Positions 1 to 8,712 are shown, counted from the first letter of the stretch. The stretch is 64,000 nt of DNA from Bacteroidota bacterium (GCA_016711805.1 JADJSH010000005.1:207665-271664); one strand, 5' to 3'. Translations and numbers: made by a program. Notes: generated by a model from the letters alone, not told the origin.

Positions 1-391
1 TTAATAATTTAATGTCGGTATCGCAGTCAATTACATTGCCCCATAAATCTTTTTGTGTTGCCGCTTTAAAATCCGCTGCCGCTTTTTTAAATCCACTGAT
101 CAATGGAATAAAATAATAGTTTACATCAAAGTAACTTGCTACATCAAAGTAATCTGTTCCTTTTGGCTTTGCTACAAATATGTCGTACATCGGTTGAATC
201 CATGTTTTCAATTCCTCTTCGGCTGAGCGTTTGTAGCAAATACCAACAATGGTAAATTTTTTAGTGCCTGCTATTGGAATTGTTATTGCTGTTCCTTCCA
301 AGGTATGTCCATCTAATTTTGGAAATGGTCCTTTTTGAGCGGTTATAGTTAAACAGATGAATAGTGTTAGTATGGATAATAGATATTTCAT
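1..391 (-). CDS. Secreted redoxin-like protein, C-terminus cut off by window edge
   Basis: The frame opens at an ATG at 391 and is still open at base 1, so 130 residues are visible and the C-terminus lies outside the window. Residues 1-19 (MKYLLSILTLFICLTITAQ) form a signal peptide, so the product is exported. The following segment (KGPFPKLDG, then the strand KKFTIVGICYKRS) recalls the start of a thioredoxin/redoxin fold, but the CxxC of thioredoxins is absent; a single Cys sits in GICYKRS. The fold assignment is inference from short similarity, and the protein may simply be an uncharacterised Bacteroidota secreted protein. No operon partner is visible. Confidence 0.6.
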   Translation of the reverse strand, partial: MKYLLSILTLFICLTITAQKGPFPKLDGHTLEGTAITIPIAGTKKFTIVGICYKRSAEEELKTWIQPMYDIFVAKPKGTDYFDVASYFDVNYYFIPLISGFKKAAADFKAATQKDLWGNVIDCDTDIKLL

Positions 392-490
392 GGTGTGTGG
401 ATTGCGAATTTATGTGAATATACTCACGCTTTGGCGTGATGTGTTAATTAGATTTGTATCAAATTATTAGTGTTTTTTTATTCTTTTTTT

Positions 491-522
491 CTTTGTGAGA
501 AGTCTTTGCGTACTTTGAGGTT
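491..522 (+). repeat. CTTTGCG-type dispersed repeat, copy 1 (degenerate)
   Basis: The stretch contains CTTTGtGagaagt followed by CTTTGCGtaCTTTGaGGTTA and aligns with the better preserved copies at 2342-2387 and 3426-3528, with the same GGTTA end on the plus strand. It lies just beyond the stop of the EVE-domain gene. Confidence 0.55.
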
Positions 523-526
523 AGAT

Positions 527-934
527 CTATAGTCCTCCTAACATACAAACTCTATCAAACTCTTCAGGTTTTACAATACCCACCGATAAACGTTGAAGCT
601 TCACTAATTGCATCTCTTTTAAGTATTCGTCTTCCTTAATTTGAGCTAACGTTACTGGTGTTTTTAATGCTTTAAAGGGCGCAAATTCAACGGCTACCCA
701 TGCTTCTTCTTTAGTCGTTGGATCTTGAAAAGCTTCCTTTACCACCTTTGCAATTCCTACAATACACATACCTTCATTGCTATGGTAAAATAAGGCTAAG
801 TCGCCTTTTTTCATGGCTCTTAAGTTATTTCGAGCGGCGTAGTTTCGCACGCCATCCCAGGTGGTTATTTTATCTTTTTTAAATTGGTCCCAGCTATATT
901 TAAAGGGTTCTGATTTGATAAGCCAATAGTTCAT
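527..934 (-). CDS. EVE (PUA-like) domain protein
   Basis: A 135-residue protein that is a single EVE domain throughout. The N-terminal MNYWLIKSEP, WDGVRNYAARNNLR at about 28-41 and KKGDLALFYHSN at about 43-54 are family signatures (the thymocyte nuclear protein 1 group). EVE domains have a PUA-like fold and bind modified bases in RNA or DNA; the substrate here is unknown. The ATG at 934 is preferred to a TTG two codons upstream because the family begins with this MNYW motif. The gene stands alone between a secreted protein and a divergent aminotransferase, so context adds nothing to its role. Confidence 0.9.
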   Translation of the reverse strand: MNYWLIKSEPFKYSWDQFKKDKITTWDGVRNYAARNNLRAMKKGDLALFYHSNEGMCIVGIAKVVKEAFQDPTTKEEAWVAVEFAPFKALKTPVTLAQIKEDEYLKEMQLVKLQRLSVGIVKPEEFDRVCMLGGL

Positions 935-1078
935 ATTCAACGAGTTTATTTGATGATTAAACAGTCTGCGATTTGAATTACTAAATGTAACGTTTATACA
1001 ATCTGAAAGTAACTATTTTATAGTTTTTTGGCAAGCAAAGTTTATAACATTATACCTGATAATTTAATCGAAAATAAG

Positions 1079-1108
1079 TTTGAATTGTTATAGTATTTAT
1101 TAGATTTG
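1079..1108 (+). promoter_or_regulatory. Bacteroidota-type promoter for the aminotransferase gene
   Basis: TTTG at 1079-1082, 18 bases, then TAGATTTG at 1101-1108 match the Bacteroidota consensus TTTG-N19-TAnnTTTG. The ATG at 1132 follows 23 bases later, giving a short leader. Confidence 0.65.
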
Positions 1109-1131
1109 TTACGCATTTTAAAACGTACCAT

Positions 1132-2325
1132 ATGGCACATTTATCAGATAAAGTAAATCTTATTTCCGAATCACAAACAATTGCGATGGCTCGTAAAAGC
1201 CGCGAACTAAAAGCGCAAGGTATTGATATTATTAGTTTGAGTTTGGGTGAGCCCGACTTTAAAACTCCCGATGTTATTAAGCAAGCGGCTATTAACGCAA
1301 TTAACGAAGACTTTACATACTACACACATGTAAGCGGTTACGTTGAATTACGCCAAGCTATTGCTCATAAATTTAAAAGAGATAATGGTTTAGATTACAC
1401 TGCTGATGACATTGTGGTGTCTACTGGCGCTAAGCAAAGTATAGCAAATGCTGTATTATGTTTAATTAATCCAGGGGATGAAGTAATTATTCCCGCACCA
1501 TTTTGGGTAAGTTATTTAGAAATTTTAAAATTAGCAGGTGGTGTGCCAATTATTATTGATACAACTATTGAGAATGATTTTAAAATAACAGCCGAAGAAT
1601 TGAAAGCACACATCACACCAAAAACACGTATGATGATGTTTAGTACACCTTGTAATCCTACAGGTTCGGTGTATAGTAAGCAAGAGTTAAGAGCAATTGC
1701 AGATGTGGTAAAGCAATATGATGAATTATACATCATGAGCGATGAAATTTACGAACATATTAATTTCGTTGGTGGTCACGAAAGTATGGCTCAGTTTCCT
1801 GATATTAAAGATAGAGTGATTACCATTAATGGTGTATCAAAAGGATTTGCTATGACAGGTTGGAGAGGTGGAATTATGGCTGCTCCAAAATGGATTGCAC
1901 AAGCTTGCGATAAAATGCAAGGACAGTTTACGTCTGGTACTTGCAGTATAACTCAAAAGGCGATGCATGCCGCTATGGAATTGCCAGCAGAAAGCACACA
2001 TTATATGCGCGATGCCTTTTTGAAACGTAGAAATTTGGTATTAGAATTAATGAAAGATATTCCAGGATTAAAAACCAATGTGCCTGATGGTGCGTTTTAT
2101 GTTTATCCTGAAGTATCAGCGTTATTTGGTAAATCTTATAATGGATTTACAATTAATAATGCAACTGATTTATCTATGTTTTTGTTAGACGTAGCTCACG
2201 TGGCATTAGTTCCTGGTGCAGCATTTGGCGACGATAAATACATTCGTTTTTCGTATGCCACATCTGAAGATAAATTAACTGAAGCTTTAAAAAGAATGAA
2301 AGAAGCAATAGAAAAATTAAAATAA
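1132..2325 (+). CDS. aspC: Pyridoxal-phosphate aminotransferase, aspartate type (class I)
   Basis: A 397-residue fold-type I aminotransferase of the usual length for the Bacteroidota/Thermus aspartate aminotransferase group, transferring an amino group between aspartate (or related amino acids) and 2-oxoglutarate in the cytosol. Visible motifs: SLGEPDF at about 37-43 (substrate-side loop), STPCNPTGSVY (Asn of the PLP pocket), SDEIYEHI (Asp contacting the PLP nitrogen), and NGVSKGFAMTGWRGG with Lys237 as the Schiff-base lysine; an Arg in the C-terminal IRFSYATS binds the substrate carboxylate. It has its own consensus promoter and is followed by a repeat copy and a kinase gene on the same strand. 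Exact substrate preference cannot be read from sequence. Confidence 0.92.
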   Translation: MAHLSDKVNLISESQTIAMARKSRELKAQGIDIISLSLGEPDFKTPDVIKQAAINAINEDFTYYTHVSGYVELRQAIAHKFKRDNGLDYTADDIVVSTGAKQSIANAVLCLINPGDEVIIPAPFWVSYLEILKLAGGVPIIIDTTIENDFKITAEELKAHITPKTRMMMFSTPCNPTGSVYSKQELRAIADVVKQYDELYIMSDEIYEHINFVGGHESMAQFPDIKDRVITINGVSKGFAMTGWRGGIMAAPKWIAQACDKMQGQFTSGTCSITQKAMHAAMELPAESTHYMRDAFLKRRNLVLELMKDIPGLKTNVPDGAFYVYPEVSALFGKSYNGFTINNATDLSMFLLDVAHVALVPGAAFGDDKYIRFSYATSEDKLTEALKRMKEAIEKLK

Positions 2326-2341
2326 TATATTTAAGATTTAT

Positions 2342-2387
2342 AACCTCTGCGCACTTTGCGAAAAAACTTTGCATTCTCTGCGGTTAA
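2342..2387 (+). repeat. CTTTGCG-type dispersed repeat, copy 2
   Basis: Reads AACCTCTGCGCACTTTGCG, an A-rich spacer, then ACTTTGCATTCTCTGCGGTTAA. AACC at the left and GGTT at the right make it a weak inverted repeat. It fills the gap between the aminotransferase and the heptose kinase. Confidence 0.7.
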
Positions 2388-2404
2388 AAATTTGAAACAA
2401 TAAA

Positions 2405-3421
2405 ATGAAAAAATTATCTGTAAAAAAAGAACACATCCGCGAGATGTTTAAATCATTCAGCAATTTAAATGTTTTAATTATTGGCGATGTGATGATTGAT
2501 AGCTACATGTGGGGAAAAGTAAATCGTATTTCTCCCGAAGCACCTGTTCCGATTATTGCGGTGAACAAAAAAGAAAAACGTTTGGGTGGTGCCGCTAATG
2601 TAGCTTTGAACATTCAGGCAATGGGTGCTAATCCTATTTTATGTTCGGTAATTGGCATTGATTATGAAGGACAAAATTTTTTAGATTTATTAAAAACTCA
2701 AAAATTAAGTCAGAAAGGTATTTTAAAATCGCGAGATAGAATTACAACTGAAAAAACACGTGTTATTGGTAACAATCACCAGTTGTTGCGAATAGATGAG
2801 GAAATTGAGGAAGATATTACAGCTGCAGAAACACAACAGTTAATTACCTTAATTTCTTATATCATTCAACATGATAAAATTGATGTGATTTTATTTGAAG
2901 ATTATAACAAAGGATTAATTACCCCTAAGTTAATTTCAAAAGTAGTTGAGTTAGCTAAGAGTAAAGGAATTCCAACTTGCGTGGATCCTAAAAAGAAAAA
3001 CTTTAATGCTTACAAAGGAGTTACTTTATTTAAACCAAACTTAAAAGAGTTACGCGAAGGGTTAAAATTAGATATTAGCTCTGATAATATCAACGAATTA
3101 CAGCGCGCTATTAGTAGTTTCCGTGTAAAACAAAAATTTGATACAGCTTTAGTAACTCTTGCGGAAAAAGGAGTGATTATTAATTCTCGTTCAGAAAAAC
3201 ATCATACACCAGCGCATATTCGTAGCATTGCTGATGTTAGTGGGGCAGGGGATACCGTAATCAGTGTCGCCGCTTTATTGGTGGCATTACATGTTAATCC
3301 AATAGTCATGGCTGCTATTTCGAATTTAGCTGGGGGATTAGTGTGTGAACAAATTGGCGTTGTACCTGTTAGTAAAGAACAGTTATTAGAAGAAGCGTTG
3401 AAGTTAGATTTTGTGAAGTAA
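2405..3421 (+). CDS. rfaE1: D-glycero-beta-D-manno-heptose-7-phosphate kinase (PfkB family), kinase domain only
   Basis: A 338-residue ribokinase/PfkB-family sugar kinase. The N-terminal sugar-binding part has the GDVMIDSYMWG motif (about 28-38) and RLGGAANVALNIQAMG (about 59-74), both typical of HldE/RfaE1; the C-terminal DVSGAGDTV at about 278-286 is the PfkB signature with the catalytic Asp in GAGD. The protein ends without the nucleotidyltransferase domain of bifunctional HldE, so an RfaE2-like enzyme would have to be encoded elsewhere. Its expected role is phosphorylation of heptose-7-phosphate for ADP-heptose and LPS core. It sits between two repeat copies and reads in the same direction as its neighbours. 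Confidence 0.88.
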   Translation: MKKLSVKKEHIREMFKSFSNLNVLIIGDVMIDSYMWGKVNRISPEAPVPIIAVNKKEKRLGGAANVALNIQAMGANPILCSVIGIDYEGQNFLDLLKTQKLSQKGILKSRDRITTEKTRVIGNNHQLLRIDEEIEEDITAAETQQLITLISYIIQHDKIDVILFEDYNKGLITPKLISKVVELAKSKGIPTCVDPKKKNFNAYKGVTLFKPNLKELREGLKLDISSDNINELQRAISSFRVKQKFDTALVTLAEKGVIINSRSEKHHTPAHIRSIADVSGAGDTVISVAALLVALHVNPIVMAAISNLAGGLVCEQIGVVPVSKEQLLEEALKLDFVK

Positions 3422-3425
3422 AGGC

Positions 3426-3528
3426 TTAACCGCAAAGAACTCAGAGTAAATGCAAAGAACGCTGAGTTTGTAATAATTAAATATCTTTTTTTCTCTTTGC
3501 GAAAAAACTTTGCGCACTTTGCGGTTAA
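3426..3528 (+). repeat. CTTTGCG-type repeat, copy 3: full palindromic form
   Basis: TTAACCGCAAAG at 3426-3437 and CTTTGCGGTTAA at 3517-3528 are exact 12-base inverted repeats, with further AACTCAGAG/CTTTGCG-like subrepeats between them. The whole intergenic gap between the heptose kinase and ubiE could fold into one long imperfect hairpin. Copies 1 and 2 look like right halves of this unit. Confidence 0.75.
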
Positions 3529-3541
3529 ATAAAAATAGTAC

Positions 3542-4264
3542 ATGTCTCAAATTACACCATACAATAACACCGAATCAAAAAAAGAGCAAGTAGCTCAAAT
3601 GTTTGATAACATTGCATTTCGTTACGATTTTTTAAATTCCTTGTTATCGCTTGGTATTCATAAAGGCTGGAGAAAAAAATGTATAAAGTTAATTGCGGAT
3701 AAACAACCCAAATATATTTTAGATGTAGCTACAGGCACGGGTGATTTTGCCATTGCTGCTATGAAACTCAATCCAACAAAAGTGATTGGTATTGATATTA
3801 GTGAAGGCATGATGAAGTTTGGTAGAGAGAAATTACAAAAACTTCATTTAGATAAAACAATTACCTTACAGTATGGTGATGCTGAAACCTGTGATTTAGC
3901 TGACAATTCGATGGATGCAATTACCGTAGGTTTTGGAGTTAGAAATTTCGAGAACCTTGAAAAGGGATTAACTAATATGTTGCGAATTTTAAAACCAGGC
4001 GGACAATTATGTGTGTTAGAATTTTCTTCTCCACAGCAATTTCCAGTAAAGCAGTTTTATAAATTTCATTTTAAATATATCACGCCAACATTAGGAAGAA
4101 TGTTTTCTAAAGATACACGCGCTTATACTTATTTGCCTGAGTCTATTAAAGCATTTCCTGATAACGAACGTTTTACTGCTATTCTTGAAAAAGTGGGATA
4201 TAAAAATGCAACATTTAGTTCAGTGGGTTTAGGATTAGCTGCTATTTACTTGGCGGAGAAGTAA
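3542..4264 (+). CDS. ubiE: Demethylmenaquinone / ubiquinone biosynthesis C-methyltransferase
   Basis: A 240-residue class I SAM-dependent methyltransferase. KEQVAQMFDNIAFRYDFLN near residues 15-33 and WRKKCIK are the UbiE/MenG N-terminal signature; DVATGTGDFAI at about 61-71 is the SAM-binding loop; GFGVRNFENLEKGL and MLRILKPGGQLCVLEFS are further family motifs. In Bacteroidota, which use menaquinone, the likely reaction is methylation of demethylmenaquinone to menaquinone (MenG activity). The gene starts 13 bases after repeat copy 3 and ends one base before a convergent membrane-protein gene. Confidence 0.95.
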   Translation: MSQITPYNNTESKKEQVAQMFDNIAFRYDFLNSLLSLGIHKGWRKKCIKLIADKQPKYILDVATGTGDFAIAAMKLNPTKVIGIDISEGMMKFGREKLQKLHLDKTITLQYGDAETCDLADNSMDAITVGFGVRNFENLEKGLTNMLRILKPGGQLCVLEFSSPQQFPVKQFYKFHFKYITPTLGRMFSKDTRAYTYLPESIKAFPDNERFTAILEKVGYKNATFSSVGLGLAAIYLAEK

Positions 4265-4265
4265 A

Positions 4266-4784
4266 TTACCGTTTGCTGATTTTTTGTAATTGCTCAATAT
4301 AAACTTGACCTCTGTTTTCGGCTAAAACATCTAAGCTTAACATAATAATTGCTTGAATTAGTAAGCCTAAAGCTAAGCCTTTCCAGTAAGTTTGTGGAGA
4401 AGAATAAAATATAATAAGCAAAATGATGGAAGCAAGAATGAGAACGATTTCTATCCATTTATAGACAGTAAAGTTTTGCATCACTTTTTCCATTCTTGGT
4501 ATTTCTTCTGTTTTAATTTTACTTCGCTCGTTTATGAGCATCTGAGTTACACGATACTTGTCTTCTGGGGAACGCAAATAAATCGTCGTTCCCATAATTA
4601 ACTGAATAAGACCAACTGTTAATAAAGGAACTGCCATTCCTTTAAAAAAGGAGTATTTAATTATTCCTAGAAAAATGAGGGCTAAACAAATGGAAAGAAT
4701 TCCAAGTATAATAAAAATAAGGCTTTCAATTTGTTCTTGCTTAAAATAGCTTTCTTCAAAGCCTATCAACCATATCATTTTCAT
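4266..4784 (-). CDS. Four-helix membrane protein of unknown function
   Basis: 172 residues with four predicted membrane segments (about 22-43, 50-70, 108-130 and 135-155). Between helices 2 and 3 lies a charged stretch (EDKYRVTQMLINERSKIKTEE). I do not recognise a family. Its ATG overlaps the stop codon of the histidine-kinase gene upstream by four bases, so the two are almost certainly co-transcribed and translationally coupled; a role linked to that sensor is a reasonable guess but not shown. The gene converges on ubiE with a one-base gap. Confidence 0.7.
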   Translation of the reverse strand: MKMIWLIGFEESYFKQEQIESLIFIILGILSICLALIFLGIIKYSFFKGMAVPLLTVGLIQLIMGTTIYLRSPEDKYRVTQMLINERSKIKTEEIPRMEKVMQNFTVYKWIEIVLILASIILLIIFYSSPQTYWKGLALGLLIQAIIMLSLDVLAENRGQVYIEQLQKISKR

Positions 4785-6718
4785 ATCAAAGGAATGTCTA
4801 TGATAACGGTAGTTCCTCTGCCAATAGAAGAATCAAAGTGAACGGAGCCATTTAAAAACTCAATACGGGTTTGAATTCCTTTTAAACCAATTCCTTCAAA
4901 ATTATCTAACTGATTTGTATCAAAACCAACACCATTATCTTCAATCATTATGTTTAGTTCAGTATCGTGACGTATTAACTGCATGCTAATTTGAGAAGCT
5001 TTGGCATGTTTAATAATATTGTTTACGATTTCTTGAATGACTCTATATAAAACAGTTTCAATTTGATTATCTAATCGTGTGTCTAAACCTACAATTTCTA
5101 AATCAACTTTAAGAGTAGGAGCATTGCCCAATTTAGTAATGAATTCTCTCACGGCACTTGCTAAACCTAATTTAATTAGGGTATTTGGCATCATATTGTG
5201 TGAAACAGCCCTTACTTCTTTTACCGAATCATCAACCAAACTTAAGGCATTTTGCATGGCTAATTTTTGTTCCTCAGTTTGAGTGGCAATTTTAGAGTCG
5301 AGATTACTTAAGTTTAATTTAGCAGCACTCAATAACTGGCCAACTCCATCATGTAAATCTTGTGCAATTCGTCGGCGCTCTTTTTCTTCTGCTTCTAAAA
5401 TAGCTTTTGTTCTAATTTCTTTTTGATGGGCAATCTCCGAATCTAATTTAGCTTGCTGTTCAATTTGTTTTTTGCGATAAAATAAAAATCCTGTAATGCC
5501 AAGTAATATGGACAATACTATAATTGAAATAATAATTATATTTTTTACAAATGCTTGTTTTTCTTTAGTTTCTATTTCAGCTTTGTTTTTGGCAAGTTCT
5601 AAATCTTTTTTCTCAACATCAAATTTGGTTTGTGCTTCAGAAAATTGTAATGCTGTTTCTGATGAAAAAATTGAATCTTTTTGTTGACGATATTTATCAA
5701 AATAAAAATCAGCTTTAACTGCGTCTTTGGTTTGAATATATAGTCCAGTAAGACTTTGATAAATTTTCAAAATATTTTCGCCTAAGCCTAATTTTTTTGA
5801 GATGTCTAATGAATTTAATAAAATGTTTTCTGCTTCAATAAACTCGCTATCATCAATTAAAATATTGGCTAAATTATTTGCAAACAAAGCTATTCCTGAT
5901 GAATCTCCAATTTGTTTACTAACGCTTAGAGCTTCTTCATAATTTTCTTTTCCTTTTTTTGTATCCTTTAATTTCCTGTACATGTGACCAAGGTTGTTGC
6001 AAGCAATTGCATACGAAGTATAGTCTTCAACCTCTTTAAATAGTGTTTTAGCTTTACCTAAGTATTTAATTGCAGAATCTGGCTGCTGTAAATCACTATA
6101 ATTACTTCCAATAACCGCAAGAGTGATTGGCATACCATACACATCTCCTATTTCTTTTTCAATAGTATAAGCTCTCATTAAGTAGGTATTACTTAAACTG
6201 TATTTATTGATATTATTATAAAGCTGTCCAATATTGTTGCAAGTATGTGCTATGTATGGTTGTATGTTTAATTCTTCATATAATCTTAAAACTCTTAATT
6301 GCATTTCAAGAGCTTCGCCATACTTTCCATCTTCAGTTTTGATATTGGCAATTTTACTTAAGCTTGAGGCAATATCTTTTTTATCTCCTAATTTTTCGCG
6401 AATAGCCAAAGATTTTTCTATGTTGAATAGGGCTTTATTTAGATCTCCACTCCTGATATATATAATACCAAGATCGTTATAACCTTGTGCTATCCATTTT
6501 TGTTTGGCCGTTTTTGTAGCTTCGGTTAATAGGTTATTTCCATATTCTAAAGCTTCTGTTTTATTCGTCTCCTTTAAAACCCATACTAATTCGCTATAGG
6601 CCGAAAAACGAACCGTATCAACCTTTGATTTTGTTAACGCTTTTACACTATCAATATAACGTTGATTTTGCCCAAAGACGGAAGATGCTATAAAAATTAG
6701 AAATAGTATTTTTTTCAT
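4781..6718 (-). CDS. TPR-containing sensor histidine kinase (HisKA_3 / NarL type)
   Basis: 645 residues. Order of parts: signal peptide (about 1-16), several TPR repeats with the typical ALEY..LL and NNLG.IY patterns (about 40-330), a coiled coil, a membrane helix at about 393-415, a second coiled coil, a HisKA_3 dimerisation domain with IAQDLHDGVGQLLSAAK and phospho-accepting His456, and an HATPase_c domain with IEDNGVGFD and GIGLKGIQTRIEFLNG. The TPRs should be periplasmic and the kinase cytosolic. HisKA_3 kinases pair with NarL/LuxR-type response regulators; the orphan regulator at 11747-12388 is a candidate partner. The downstream membrane gene overlaps it by four bases. Confidence 0.9.
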   Translation of the reverse strand: MKKILFLIFIASSVFGQNQRYIDSVKALTKSKVDTVRFSAYSELVWVLKETNKTEALEYGNNLLTEATKTAKQKWIAQGYNDLGIIYIRSGDLNKALFNIEKSLAIREKLGDKKDIASSLSKIANIKTEDGKYGEALEMQLRVLRLYEELNIQPYIAHTCNNIGQLYNNINKYSLSNTYLMRAYTIEKEIGDVYGMPITLAVIGSNYSDLQQPDSAIKYLGKAKTLFKEVEDYTSYAIACNNLGHMYRKLKDTKKGKENYEEALSVSKQIGDSSGIALFANNLANILIDDSEFIEAENILLNSLDISKKLGLGENILKIYQSLTGLYIQTKDAVKADFYFDKYRQQKDSIFSSETALQFSEAQTKFDVEKKDLELAKNKAEIETKEKQAFVKNIIIISIIVLSILLGITGFLFYRKKQIEQQAKLDSEIAHQKEIRTKAILEAEEKERRRIAQDLHDGVGQLLSAAKLNLSNLDSKIATQTEEQKLAMQNALSLVDDSVKEVRAVSHNMMPNTLIKLGLASAVREFITKLGNAPTLKVDLEIVGLDTRLDNQIETVLYRVIQEIVNNIIKHAKASQISMQLIRHDTELNIMIEDNGVGFDTNQLDNFEGIGLKGIQTRIEFLNGSVHFDSSIGRGTTVIIDIPLI

Positions 6719-6759
6719 GTTTTAATCTTAAGTGTAAAGATAAAAGTATTTGCTAAATG

Positions 6760-7698
6760 CTAAAATGAAATCCCAATAATACATACGTCGTCCACTTGTT
6801 CTAAATTACCTTTCCAATTTTCAAAATGTACGTTTAATTTTTCTTTTTGTGAGCTCGTATTTAGGTTGCTATTTTCGAGCAACAAACTTTCTAGTTGTTT
6901 ATATTTTAATTTCTTACCCTTTGGTCCTCCAAATTGGTCAGGATAGCCATCCGTATATAAGTAAATCGAATCCCCCTGCTTATAAGTTATTTGATGAGTT
7001 GTAAAGAGCGCTTCTTTTTCGCCTTTCCCTACAGGCATTTTATCATGTGGTAAATGAGTTAAAATTCCATCAGAAATAAGGATTGGATTATTATTTGCAG
7101 CGACGTATGATAGCTGTTTAGTTGTTGCATTTATTTTTATCAAAATACCATCAAAACCATCTTTTTGTCCTTCGTTACCTATAGTTTCAATTAATCGCAG
7201 TCTTACGTAGTTAAATATATCGCCAGGTTCTAAAATATTTTTTTCTTTAATTGCTTCAGTTATAAAACCTATGTTTAGTAAACTCATAAAAGCTCCCGGT
7301 ACGCCATGACCGGTGCTATCACAACATGCTAAATAAAAGCAATCATCTTTTTTTGTTGCCCAGTAAAAATCCCCACTTACAATGTCTTTAGGTTTAAATA
7401 AAATAAAGTAGTCCTTTAAATTTGTTTCAAGAGTACTTTTACTTGCTAGTAATGTGTTTTGAATTAACTTTGCATAGTTAATAGAATCAATCATCTCCTT
7501 TTGCTTTTCTTCAATGATTATTTTTTGCTCAGTTATTTTATTAAAAGCATCTTTTTTTGTTTTAAGCTGCTTGTAAACCATAATTAGTATAATTCCTAGT
7601 AATAAGAGCCCAATTACAAAAAACCATTTAATCATTTTTTCTCTTGCTACTTGAAGTTCATTATTCTTATTTTTTTTCTGATAGTAAATCAATTTCAT
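6760..7698 (-). CDS. SpoIIE-type serine phosphatase, C-terminal part of a frameshifted TPR-SpoIIE gene
   Basis: 312 residues: a membrane helix at about 25-45, a coiled coil, then a PP2C/SpoIIE phosphatase domain from about 70 to the end, with FKPKDIVSGDFYWA, CCDSTGHGVPGAFMS and YTDGYPDQFGG as metal-binding and family motifs. Such domains dephosphorylate serines, often on anti-sigma-factor antagonists. Its nominal start overlaps the preceding TPR frame by 32 bases, and the region before the helix (NKNNELQVAREK) is the natural continuation of the coiled coil that ends the TPR frame. I read the two as one gene split at an A8 run (minus strand; T8 at 7670-7677), so the Met at 7698 is probably not a real start. 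Confidence 0.85.
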   Translation of the reverse strand: MKLIYYQKKNKNNELQVAREKMIKWFFVIGLLLLGIILIMVYKQLKTKKDAFNKITEQKIIIEEKQKEMIDSINYAKLIQNTLLASKSTLETNLKDYFILFKPKDIVSGDFYWATKKDDCFYLACCDSTGHGVPGAFMSLLNIGFITEAIKEKNILEPGDIFNYVRLRLIETIGNEGQKDGFDGILIKINATTKQLSYVAANNNPILISDGILTHLPHDKMPVGKGEKEALFTTHQITYKQGDSIYLYTDGYPDQFGGPKGKKLKYKQLESLLLENSNLNTSSQKEKLNVHFENWKGNLEQVDDVCIIGISF

Positions 7699-8671
7699 TT
7701 TGTTTTGAACTAAGGAGGTACTTGTTTTCTAAGTTACTAATGGTTTTAATATTATTTTGATTAAAAACTGAGTCGTTTGTTGCCTTAAAAAGTTTGTGAT
7801 ATTTGTAAGCGCTATCTATTTGGTTCATGTTTTCATATGAATAAGCGATAGATTGGTAACAATTTGATTCAAGTAAAAAATTTTTTGAAACTTTAATAAT
7901 ATCTAATGCTTTTTGCATTAGTTCAATACATTTTAGTGGATTTCCTAATTCTTGTTCAGCACTAGCGCAATCAATAAAGCTACTTGCAAGCATATATTTA
8001 TCAGGACTGCTTTTTCTGTAATCAGCTGCTTTGTAATAATAGTCTCTTGTTTTTTGAACTTCGCCTTTTAAGTAATACACATAGCCAATATTGCTAAAAG
8101 AAGTCGCCATGCCAATGCTGTCGTTTAACAACTCACGCATATGTAATGACTTTTCTTGAAAGAATATAGCACTATCTAATTGGTTTAGATTAGCAAAACC
8201 GTACCCTATTTGTGATAAAAATTGAGCTGTTTCTTTCTTTTTTCCTAATTTCTCAACTATGGCCAAGCCTTTTTTATAATACTCAATTGCCTCTGGAAAT
8301 TTCTCTTGATTAATGTATAGTCGCGCTTTACTGTAATAACTTCTTGATAGTAAGTAGGAATTATTGTGTTTTTGAGACGTTAATGCCGCATTTGAGCAAT
8401 AAGTCATAGCTTCTGGGATGTTACCTATCCTCAAGTTGGCTTCGCTTAAATCTAAATAGGCAATTATTAAATCTTCAGTTTTACTTTTGTCTTTTTCTAT
8501 AAGTTTTACGAGCTGTACATTTAAAAACACTGATGAATCGGCATTGTTGGCATGTATCTTAATAAGTTTCTTTAATTGGTCATAGTTCAAAGATTGAGGG
8601 TAGGCGGTACTCAAAAAAAGACAACAAATGATTGCATACCACAAAATAATATGTTTTTTTATGTAAATCAT
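7667..8671 (-). CDS. TPR sensor domain, N-terminal part of the frameshifted TPR-SpoIIE gene
   Basis: 334 residues with a signal peptide or anchor (about 8-26, ending AYPQ), then a run of TPR repeats (for example NIGYVYYLKGEVQKTRDYY) and the start of a coiled coil ending LSSKQNEIDLLSEKK. TPR, helix, SpoIIE in one chain is a common Bacteroidota architecture. Removing one base from the A8 run joins this frame directly to the downstream phosphatase frame, giving a protein of about 635 residues. The start at 8671 faces rimO across a compact divergent promoter region. Confidence 0.8.
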   Translation of the reverse strand: MIYIKKHIILWYAIICCLFLSTAYPQSLNYDQLKKLIKIHANNADSSVFLNVQLVKLIEKDKSKTEDLIIAYLDLSEANLRIGNIPEAMTYCSNAALTSQKHNNSYLLSRSYYSKARLYINQEKFPEAIEYYKKGLAIVEKLGKKKETAQFLSQIGYGFANLNQLDSAIFFQEKSLHMRELLNDSIGMATSFSNIGYVYYLKGEVQKTRDYYYKAADYRKSSPDKYMLASSFIDCASAEQELGNPLKCIELMQKALDIIKVSKNFLLESNCYQSIAYSYENMNQIDSAYKYHKLFKATNDSVFNQNNIKTISNLENKYLLSSKQNEIDLLSEKK

Positions 8672-8673
8672 AG

Positions 8674-8712
8674 TTTAGCAGTATGAATGATAATCTTATC
8701 TTTGTAAAGTTA
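8674..8712. promoter_or_regulatory. Divergent promoters: rimO (+) and TPR-SpoIIE gene (-)
   Basis: Plus strand: TTT at 8674-8676, 20 bases, TATCTTTG at 8697-8704, 18 bases before the rimO ATG. Minus strand: TAACTTTA at 8705-8712, a near match to TAnnTTTG, 33 bases before the start at 8671. The two -7 elements abut, so the promoters would compete for polymerase. Confidence 0.5.
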
